10,168 nucleotides of DNA from Candidatus Sulfotelmatobacter sp. (GTDB taxonomy: Bacteria; Acidobacteriota; Terriglobia; Terriglobales; Acidobacteriaceae). The stretch lies in NCBI GenBank assembly GCA_030037515.1, contig JASHRE010000278.1:1-10168 (forward strand), in the 5' to 3' direction. The notes below the pieces were generated by a model. The model worked only from the letters and a program-made list of their open reading frames with translations, made no database searches and had not been told where the DNA came from. Position numbers and translations under genes: made by a program. Numbering within the stretch: position 1 is the first letter of the stretch; each line of letters opens with the position of its first letter. Below, in pieces: positions 4,799-10,168 of the stretch.

Positions 4799-6540
4799 TC
4801 AATGCGTGCGCAAACCACCTCTGGCAGTCGACGCTATTCGCCATTGGAGCGGGACTGCTTGCGCTTGCGTTCCGGAAGAATCGAGCCGCGGTGCGTTATT
4901 GGCTCTGGTTCGCTGCCTCGTTCAAGTTTCTCCTGCCGTTCGCGCTTCTGATGAGTCTGGGCAATCGCATGTGGCAGGTATTGACGGTCCGCCATTTCGC
5001 CACAGCGATACCCGAGGCGACCGTTTCTCGGGCAGTGACCCGAATCGCGCAGCCGTTTTCGATTGGTTCCTTTACGTACGCAATGCCCGCGACGGTGGCG
5101 TCCCATTCCACTGACTGGATTACGCTCACAGTTATCGCCGCCTGGGCAGGTGGTGCGCTGGGTGTCTTGCTCATACGTCTTCGGGGATGGTTACGCATTC
5201 GGCGAGCGATACGCGAGAGCGAGCCGGTTGCCATCGAGTTTCCGCTTCATGTTCTCTCGGCCCCTGGGTTGCTCGAACCGGGCGTGGTTGGATTCTTCCG
5301 GCCAGTGCTGCTCCTGCCTGAAAGCCTGCTGAAAAATCTATCCCCCTCCCATCTGCAAGCTGTGCTTGTGCACGAAATGAGCCACGTTCAGCGGGGCGAT
5401 AACCTGACGGCTGCGACCCATATGGTCGTCGAAACCATCTTCTGGTTCTATCCGTTGGTCTGGTGGATTGGCAACAGACTGCTGGGAGAACGCGAGCGTG
5501 CGTGCGACGAGTCCGTGGTCGAGCTAGGCAGCGAGCCGCACGAATATGCGGATGCAATCCTCAACGTTTGCAAGTTTTATATGAATTCACCGCTGACCTG
5601 CGTGGCGGGCATCGCAGGCTCGGACCTGAAGAAGCGGATCCAGACGATTTTAGCTGAACGCCTCTCGTCCGATCTGAACCTGGCTAGGAAGGCGGCCCTG
5701 ATCGCCGCCGCAATCATCGCTTTGGTCATACCCGTAGTGGTAGGCATTATCGGGGTGCCCTCCATTCGGGCTCAATCACATCCGGCAGTGCCGGTCGGCA
5801 TCGAGCTGCAGCCGCCTGCGGTGGTAGCGCCTGAACAGCCGGCGGATTATTTAGCCACGCTGGGTACAGTCAGTGCCACGAGTGTGGTGGTGCGGCCCCG
5901 CATCGACGGCCTACTGACCTCGGTCAGCTTCAAAGAAGGAGACACCGTCCAGGCCGGCCAGGTGCTGGCTTCGATCGACTCTCATAATTTCGACGTGCAG
6001 CTCGCAGAAGCGGAGAGCCAGCTTGCAAAAGACGAGGCGCAACTTGCCTGGCTCAGGGTTGCTCCGAGCCGCGGAGGGAAAGAGCAGGAAGCGGCTCTGG
6101 CGCAATCCGAAGGCAACGTCAAATCCGACCAGGCTAGGCTTGAGGCTGTGAAGCTCATGGTCAGCTACGCGACTGTGACCGCGCCGATAACCGGAGTCGT
6201 AGGTTTGCGCCGGGTAGACCCCGGCAACATGGTTCATGCCAGCGATGCTGCCGGCATCGTGACAATCAACCAGATCAAGCCCATCGCCGTTATTCTCAGC
6301 CTGCCTGAGGATAGACTGCCTCAGGTGCTGGCTCGACTGAATAAGGGGACCGTGCTCTCGGTGGAGGCCTGGAGCCGCGACTACACAACGAAGCTCGCTA
6401 CCGGACGAGTCACGGCGGTCGACAATCAGATTGATCAGGACACCGGCGCGGTGAAGATCAAAGCGACCTTTGACAACAAGGATGGCGCTCTGTTTCCGAA
6501 CGAGTTCGTGAATGTGAGAGTGCTCATGACCGCGCACTGA
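4795..6540 (+). CDS. M56 (BlaR1-like) membrane protease fused to truncated MdtA-like adaptor
   Basis: The 581-residue protein has two modules. The first (1-325) is an M56 peptidase: membrane helices near 10-27, 34-54, 109-128 and 297-320, a zinc motif HEMSH at 193-197, and ERACDE at 234-239 giving the third ligand Glu234. This is the proteolytic sensor partner of BlaI repressors, and its start overlaps the repressor stop (ATGA). The second (about 350-581), placed outside the last helix, resembles the RND efflux adaptor MdtA. It has a biotinyl-lipoyl half (VVRPRIDGLLTSVSFKEGD, 365-383), a coiled-coil hairpin (400-455), the return lipoyl half (VTAPITGVVGLRRVDPGN, 461-478) and a beta-barrel including DNQIDQDTGAVKIKA and ALFPNEFVNVRVL. 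It stops there, so the membrane-proximal domain is missing, and the hairpin lacks the tip where TolC-binding R-L-S residues would lie. In BlaR1 this position holds a penicillin-binding sensor, so I infer a sensory or scaffolding role for the adaptor module. No RND pump gene follows. Confidence 0.92.
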   Translation: MINACANHLWQSTLFAIGAGLLALAFRKNRAAVRYWLWFAASFKFLLPFALLMSLGNRMWQVLTVRHFATAIPEATVSRAVTRIAQPFSIGSFTYAMPATVASHSTDWITLTVIAAWAGGALGVLLIRLRGWLRIRRAIRESEPVAIEFPLHVLSAPGLLEPGVVGFFRPVLLLPESLLKNLSPSHLQAVLVHEMSHVQRGDNLTAATHMVVETIFWFYPLVWWIGNRLLGERERACDESVVELGSEPHEYADAILNVCKFYMNSPLTCVAGIAGSDLKKRIQTILAERLSSDLNLARKAALIAAAIIALVIPVVVGIIGVPSIRAQSHPAVPVGIELQPPAVVAPEQPADYLATLGTVSATSVVVRPRIDGLLTSVSFKEGDTVQAGQVLASIDSHNFDVQLAEAESQLAKDEAQLAWLRVAPSRGGKEQEAALAQSEGNVKSDQARLEAVKLMVSYATVTAPITGVVGLRRVDPGNMVHASDAAGIVTINQIKPIAVILSLPEDRLPQVLARLNKGTVLSVEAWSRDYTTKLATGRVTAVDNQIDQDTGAVKIKATFDNKDGALFPNEFVNVRVLMTAH

Positions 6541-6923
6541 TGATGTAGCATTGCCGCTGGTCTTCGGCCTTCAACTCAGGAGCTAGCGGCTCAATTCGCA
6601 CGACTGGGAGTCTGCGGTCACTTGGCGAATGGTCGGCAAACGCGGAACGTCTCGGCTCCAACCGCCCGTCCGACACAGCGGTGGCAGGCCGCTTCGCTCT
6701 TCATGCGGTACGGCAGGCTGGTTTTCACGACCGCATCGATAGCGAAACGATGTTTTCCGAAATCTACGAAAACCTGTGGGATACGACAATACTAGCGAGA
6801 TTATCTGTAGCACCGGCCATTCTCGAAGGGAGCACCTTACAGTTCGAACAGAAAAGTCCCTTTAGCCGAGTCTCCCGGTGATCATCCGAAACCTACATCG
6901 AGAACATCTATAGGTAAAAGATT
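6541..6923. other. Intergenic region before zwf
   Basis: This 383-bp gap holds no gene I can support. Short frames on both strands (6681-6881 plus, 6583-6813 minus) lack recognisable motifs or ribosome binding sites. A GCCGCT/AGCGGC pair at 6553-6558 and 6585-6590 could end the upstream operon, but its 26-nt loop and lack of a T-tract make a terminator unlikely. The zwf promoter must lie here; I could not identify it with confidence. Confidence 0.5.
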
Positions 6924-8465
6924 ATGTCAGCCATTATCCAAGCCAGTCCCCTCGAGAAGTTTTCGCAAGAACCACTGCCAACCGGAGATTCCTGTGTCTT
7001 GGTTATCTTTGGAGCCTCGGGCGATCTGACGAAGCGCAAGCTGATCCCGGGCCTCTACAACCTGGCATGTGTAGGCTGCGTGAACCCGGAGTTCGAAGTT
7101 CTCGGGATCGGCCGCACGCCAATGAGTTCTGAGGAGTTCCGCAAAAAGACAGGGGAGGCAGCGGCCCAGTCGAAAGACACACGCGACTTCAGCGAGTCGG
7201 GATGGACAGACTTTGAACGCCGGCTGCACTACATGGTTGGCGACATCAACGATCGGAAGTTCTATCAGCAATTGCGGGGCCGCCTGGAGGGGATGGAGAA
7301 GAACGGTTCAAGCCCGAACCATTTGTTCTATGTATCGACGCCGGCTTCAGTTGCTGCACCTATCATTGAAGGGTTGGGAGCAGTTGGATTGAACCGTCGC
7401 GATCATGGGTGGGCGCGAATCGTTTTGGAAAAACCCTTTGGAAGGGACCTAGATTCGGCAAAAGGCCTGAATGAAGTCGTACGCGAAGTATTCGATGAGA
7501 AAGCCGTGTACCGGATCGATCACTATCTTGGCAAAGAAACGGTGCAGAACATCCTCGTCTTCCGCTTCAGCAATTCGCTGTTCGAACCGGTGTGGAACAG
7601 AAACTACATTGACTACGTTGAGATCACCGCGGCCGAAACGGTGGGGGTGGAAAACCGCGCGGCGTTCTACGAAGAGACGGGCGCCCTGCGCGATATGGTA
7701 GCGAACCATCTGCTTCAGTTGCTGGCGCTGACTGCGATGGAGCCACCGGTCGCCTTTGATGCCGATTCTGTGCGCGAACAGAAGGTGCAGGTGTTGCGAT
7801 CCATTCGCCCGATAAGTGTCGAAGATGTAGCACGCTTCACCATTCGAGGGCAGTATGGTCCCGGCATAATTGACGGGAAGCGGGTGCCCGGGTATCGGCA
7901 GGAACCAGGCGTGAATCCTATTTCCGCAACTGAAACTTACGCGGCGGTAAAGTTCCAGATTGAGAACTGGCGTTGGGCGGGAGTTCCTTTCTACATCCAG
8001 ACGGGAAAGCGTCTAGCGCGAAACCTGACGGAGATCCGCGTTCATCTCAAACCGACGCCGCAGGCATTGTTTGCCGGCACGTCGTCCCGTATTGCTCCGA
8101 ATGTCATCACGATCAGAATTCAGCCGGACGAGGGAATCGAGATCGCGTTCGATGCGAAGCGACCGGGAACCCAGTTACGGACAGTGACTGTTCAGGCCAA
8201 CTTCTGTTACCAAACGAGCTTTGGGTCAAAAGGACCGGTGGCCTACGAAACGCTGCTGCTCGACTCGATGCGTGGCGATGCAACGCTATTTACCCGCCGA
8301 GATGAGGTAGAGGCCGAGTGGCGCATCATTACTCCCATTGAAGAAGCGTGGGCACAACTGGCGCCGTCGGACTTTCCAAACTATGCCGCGGGAGACGAAG
8401 GACCAGTTTCGTGGAATGAACTGCTTGAAATCCGCGGCTCTTCCACGGAACAGCTGCTTCGGTAA
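6924..8465 (+). CDS. zwf: Glucose-6-phosphate 1-dehydrogenase
   Basis: Cytoplasmic enzyme oxidising glucose 6-phosphate to 6-phosphogluconolactone while reducing NADP+ (or NAD+), the entry to the oxidative pentose phosphate and Entner-Doudoroff routes. At 513 residues it is of normal length. The Rossmann fingerprint FGASGDLTKRKLIPGLYNL is at residues 29-47, the substrate-site lysine in EKPFGRD at 169-175, and the family signature RIDHYLGKE at 197-205 with the substrate-binding His200 and Lys204. MVANHLLQLL at 258-267 holds the catalytic base, His262. No interruption is visible. The start ATG 6924 is preceded by TATAGGTAAAAGATT, only a weak Shine-Dalgarno. Genes that often accompany zwf (gnd, pgl, edd, opcA) are absent on both sides, so it is probably transcribed alone. 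The enzyme supplies NADPH, which the dehydrogenase downstream might use, but there is no sign of shared control. Confidence 0.98.
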   Translation: MSAIIQASPLEKFSQEPLPTGDSCVLVIFGASGDLTKRKLIPGLYNLACVGCVNPEFEVLGIGRTPMSSEEFRKKTGEAAAQSKDTRDFSESGWTDFERRLHYMVGDINDRKFYQQLRGRLEGMEKNGSSPNHLFYVSTPASVAAPIIEGLGAVGLNRRDHGWARIVLEKPFGRDLDSAKGLNEVVREVFDEKAVYRIDHYLGKETVQNILVFRFSNSLFEPVWNRNYIDYVEITAAETVGVENRAAFYEETGALRDMVANHLLQLLALTAMEPPVAFDADSVREQKVQVLRSIRPISVEDVARFTIRGQYGPGIIDGKRVPGYRQEPGVNPISATETYAAVKFQIENWRWAGVPFYIQTGKRLARNLTEIRVHLKPTPQALFAGTSSRIAPNVITIRIQPDEGIEIAFDAKRPGTQLRTVTVQANFCYQTSFGSKGPVAYETLLLDSMRGDATLFTRRDEVEAEWRIITPIEEAWAQLAPSDFPNYAAGDEGPVSWNELLEIRGSSTEQLLR

Positions 8466-8661
8466 AAGCGATTAGTACCCCGGCCGCCTTCTCCTTGGCA
8501 ACTGCATCACCTTCGGTTCTCACATTCGCAGCTTCTGATCATCTCCAGAAATCATCCTGCAACGGCGGGATCGAAAGGAACTCATGGACGACTCTGGCGA
8601 CGCAGGCAACTTCCGCTTGGCGGTCAGCAGGGATTCTCAGTGAGGGTTTTAAAATGTGACC

Positions 8662-8679
8662 TGAGACCGTCCGGTCTCA
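8662..8679. promoter_or_regulatory. TetR operator 1, upstream of tetR
   Basis: TGAGACC-GTCC-GGTCTCA is a perfect 7-bp-arm inverted repeat 27 bp before the tetR GTG start. A TAAAAT box at 8650-8655 just upstream could be a -10 element, which would place the transcription start within the operator. The same dyad recurs at 9888-9905. Operators with GACC-N4-GGTC symmetry are known for TetR proteins such as NemR. Confidence 0.82.
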
Positions 8680-8706
8680 TCCAACCCCCCTGGGAGCCGT
8701 TATCCG

Positions 8707-9324
8707 GTGCGTAAAGGCGAACAAACACGTCAAGCAATCATTCACAAGGCTGCGCCACTCTTCAACAAAAAGGGATATGAGGGCACCGCCCTCTCCGATC
8801 TCATGGAGGCCACCGGGCTCGAAAAGGGTGGAATCTATCGTCATTTCGACAGCAAACAGGAATTGGCCGGTGAAGCCTTCGATCACGCTTGGAAGCTTGC
8901 GACGGATACACGTTTCGCAGGAATCGACGACGTTCCGAATACGGTCGACCGTTTGCGTCAATTCCTGTGGAACTTCAGGGAAAGACGGATCGGGCTAGTT
9001 CCTGGCGGGTGCCCCCTTTTGAACACTGCGATCGAATCTGATGATGGGAACCCGCAGCTTCGCAACAAGGCTCGACATGCTCTCCATTCGTGGCTGGATC
9101 GTTTGCGCTCGATCGTGGAGCAGGGGCAACAAAAAGGAGAAATTCGTTCTGACATTGATCCTGCACAATTAGCGACACTCATCATCACAACGCTCGAAGG
9201 GGGCTTGATGGTGAGCCGGTTGGAACGCAAAGCCGGCCCGCTTGCTCTTGCCTGCCGTCATTTGGAGGAGTACCTGGAAGCGAAGGTTCGTGCGCATAGA
9301 TCAAAATCCGGAGCCAAGTCATGA
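8707..9324 (+). CDS. TetR-family transcriptional repressor
   Basis: Predicted dimeric repressor of 205 residues. Residues 5-50 form the TetR DNA-binding domain: RQAIIHKAAPLFNKKGYEGTALSDLMEATGLEKGGIYRHFDSKQEL contains the usual helix 2-3 and the GxIYxHFxSK end of the recognition helix. The helical ligand domain carries VPGGCPLLNTAIESDD near residues 98-113, a stretch seen in a TetR subgroup with a cysteine there (Cys102), near the position of the redox-active Cys106 of NemR. That raises, but does not show, reactive-electrophile sensing. Start GTG 8707 has GGGAG about 11 bp upstream, and the domain begins immediately, so no earlier start is needed. Its stop overlaps the thioesterase start by ATGA. 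An operator lies directly upstream and a second in front of the dehydrogenase, indicating autoregulation plus control of a three-gene set. Confidence 0.95.
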   Translation: MRKGEQTRQAIIHKAAPLFNKKGYEGTALSDLMEATGLEKGGIYRHFDSKQELAGEAFDHAWKLATDTRFAGIDDVPNTVDRLRQFLWNFRERRIGLVPGGCPLLNTAIESDDGNPQLRNKARHALHSWLDRLRSIVEQGQQKGEIRSDIDPAQLATLIITTLEGGLMVSRLERKAGPLALACRHLEEYLEAKVRAHRSKSGAKS

Positions 9325-9764
9325 GCAGCCCAGAAGCCACTGTGAAGAACGACTTTCGGGAACGGGCGAAGAATAACGATGTTCCGGTCGCGCGTCTGGT
9401 GGGATTCGAAGTAAAGGAGATTGCCGACGGACGGGCCATTGTCAACCTCTCCGCGGGGCCGCAGCATGCGAATCCAATGGGCACCCTTCATGGTGGGATT
9501 CTTTGCGACATAGCGGATGCTGCCATGGGGATTGCGTTTGCAAGCACGCTGGCTGCCGACGAATCTTTCACAACTGTCGAGCTTAAGATTAACTTCTTCC
9601 GTCCTGTCCGGCAGGCGCAACTCAAAGCAGAAGGAGTGGTTCTCCAGCGCGGCCGCACCGTCGGCTACGTGGAATGCACTATCACCGACGAGCAGAACCG
9701 CTTGATAGCAAAGGCGTCATCTACCTGCATGTTGCTGCGAGGAGAACAGGCATCAGGACGGTGA
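9321..9764 (+). CDS. PaaI-type hotdog-fold thioesterase
   Basis: A 147-residue hotdog protein predicted to hydrolyse acyl- or aryl-CoA thioesters in the cytoplasm. The segment HANPMGTLHGGILCDIADAAMG (residues 49-70) carries the PaaI/YigI pattern, with Asn51, Gly54 and the HGG triplet at 57-59, followed by Asp66, which aligns with the catalytic acid of PaaI. The later strand TTVELKINFFRPVRQAQL is typical of the family and of the tetramer interface. Homologues are 130-150 residues, so it is full length. It begins four bases inside tetR and is therefore translationally coupled to the regulator, suggesting that the TetR ligand may be a substrate or precursor of this pathway. The exact acyl-CoA cannot be read from sequence. 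Confidence 0.92.
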   Translation: MSSPEATVKNDFRERAKNNDVPVARLVGFEVKEIADGRAIVNLSAGPQHANPMGTLHGGILCDIADAAMGIAFASTLAADESFTTVELKINFFRPVRQAQLKAEGVVLQRGRTVGYVECTITDEQNRLIAKASSTCMLLRGEQASGR

Positions 9765-9887
9765 CTCCCGGTATTCTGTCTTCTCCCGTCTTTCACACCA
9801 GATTCCCCATTCGACATACTGTGCAGCTCACAGCCCTGTTTTGGGTGTGAACTATTCAACCGAATATTCTTCGACCTTAAAACATTA

Positions 9888-9905
9888 TGAGACCGACTGG
9901 TCTCT
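9888..9905. promoter_or_regulatory. TetR operator 2, upstream of the dehydrogenase
   Basis: TGAGACC-GACT-GGTCTCT repeats operator 1 with the same arm length and 4-nt spacer, differing only in two spacer bases and the last base of the right arm. TTAAAA precedes it by 11 bp, as it precedes operator 1 by 13 bp. It lies 38 bp before the dehydrogenase start, in a promoter position. Confidence 0.82.
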
Positions 9906-9930
9906 TTTAACATCCAAGATTCTGAAAGCC

Positions 9931-9937
9931 AAAGGAG
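9931..9937 (+). promoter_or_regulatory. Shine-Dalgarno site of the dehydrogenase gene
   Basis: AAAGGAG lies 6 bp before ATG 9944. It is the best ribosome binding site in the window and fixes the start of a reading frame that would otherwise look too short to be a gene. Confidence 0.75.
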
Positions 9938-9943
9938 CAGCTT

Positions 9944-10168
9944 ATGGATAAAGTCATTTTGATTACGGGAGCGAGCACGGGCTTTGGCCGAAACGCGGCT
10001 GAGACTCTTGCTCAGGGTGGACATACGATATTGGCCGCGATGCGCGCCACTTCGGGCACAATGCAGCCGCCTCGAATGCGCTGAAGTCCCTCGCGAGGTC
10101 CAAACGCTGGAATCTCGACGTCCTGGAAATGGATGTGACCAGCGATGTCTCGGTGAACCAGGCGGTCG
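9944..10168 (+). pseudogene. Short-chain dehydrogenase/reductase, 5' part, apparent frameshift
   Basis: From ATG 9944 the frame reads MDKVILITGASTGFGRNAAE and continues to TLAQGGHTILAAMRATSG, a classical SDR start with the TGxxxGxG cofactor-binding motif (TGASTGFG, residues 8-15). It then hits TGA after 46 codons. From about 10055 the SDR sequence continues in another frame as HNAAASNALKSLARSKRW, then LDVLEMDVTSD, where the D-V motif near the adenine-binding site of NAD(P) is intact. The shift fits loss of one C in TCGGGCACAAT. The gene runs off the right edge, so the catalytic Tyr-Lys cannot be checked. It follows a strong ribosome binding site and TetR operator 2, so it belongs to the tetR-thioesterase regulon. 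Either it is a recent pseudogene or the base is a sequencing or assembly error; the undamaged downstream sequence favours a very recent event or an error. Confidence 0.8.

Noticed and set aside
5911..6537. Minus-strand frame of 208 codons
   Set aside because: It lies wholly antisense to the adaptor module of the M56 fusion and has no recognisable motif.
6553..6590. GCCGCT/AGCGGC inverted pair as terminator of the M56 operon
   Set aside because: Six-base arms with a 26-nt loop and no T-tract are too weak.
9792..9851. TTCACACC and GGTGTGAA as a hairpin after the thioesterase gene
   Set aside because: Arms are 8 bp but 44 bp apart and no T-tract follows; it could be chance or a widely spaced operator, with nothing to choose between them.

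Overview
The window carries no rRNA, tRNA, CRISPR array or intact transposon. Its most organism-specific signal is the BlaI-type repressor translationally coupled to an M56 (BlaR1-like) membrane protease, next to a TonB-type gene. Such pairs are very common in soil Acidobacteriota (Terriglobia), and the moderate-to-high GC and codon use fit. The assignment to Acidobacteriota is inference from gene content; no marker gene is present.

Layout, left to right. (1) 1-1928: an edge-cut short ORF with a HEPN-like RNxxxH motif, convergent with a large minus-strand gene that joins an AbiEi-like winged-helix N-terminus to a complete, self-inhibited Fic domain. Directly upstream of the Fic gene are five copies of a TAGTTTATTGTGT-like element at an exact 24-bp period (1929-2048), a likely autoregulatory operator array. 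(2) 2049-3093: about 1 kb without a credible gene, holding a low-complexity stretch, a perfect 16-bp tandem duplication, a detached 12-bp copy of the array core, scattered GATACC motifs and three consecutive palindromes. (3) 3094-3625: a serine recombinase remnant, missing the catalytic N-terminus and frameshifted before its C-terminal helix-turn-helix. Regions 1-3 look like an accessory or mobile-derived segment. (4) 3648-6540: a single-pass TonB-like protein, then a BlaI/MecI-type repressor with an inverted-repeat operator, overlapping by 4 bp an M56 protease whose C-terminus is a truncated MdtA-like (HlyD/RND adaptor) module. This fusion is the most unusual protein in the window. (5) 6541-8465: a 383-bp gap and an intact glucose-6-phosphate dehydrogenase gene (zwf). 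(6) 8466-10168: a TetR regulator coupled by a 4-bp overlap to a PaaI-type hotdog thioesterase, followed by a short-chain dehydrogenase that runs off the window and appears frameshifted. The same operator (TGAGACC-N4-GGTCTC) lies upstream of both tetR and the dehydrogenase, so the three genes probably form one small regulon.

The strongest leads are the phased 24-bp array in front of the AbiEi-Fic gene, the M56-adaptor fusion that lacks the TolC-docking tip and the membrane-proximal domain, and the paired TetR operators. None of these proves a new system.
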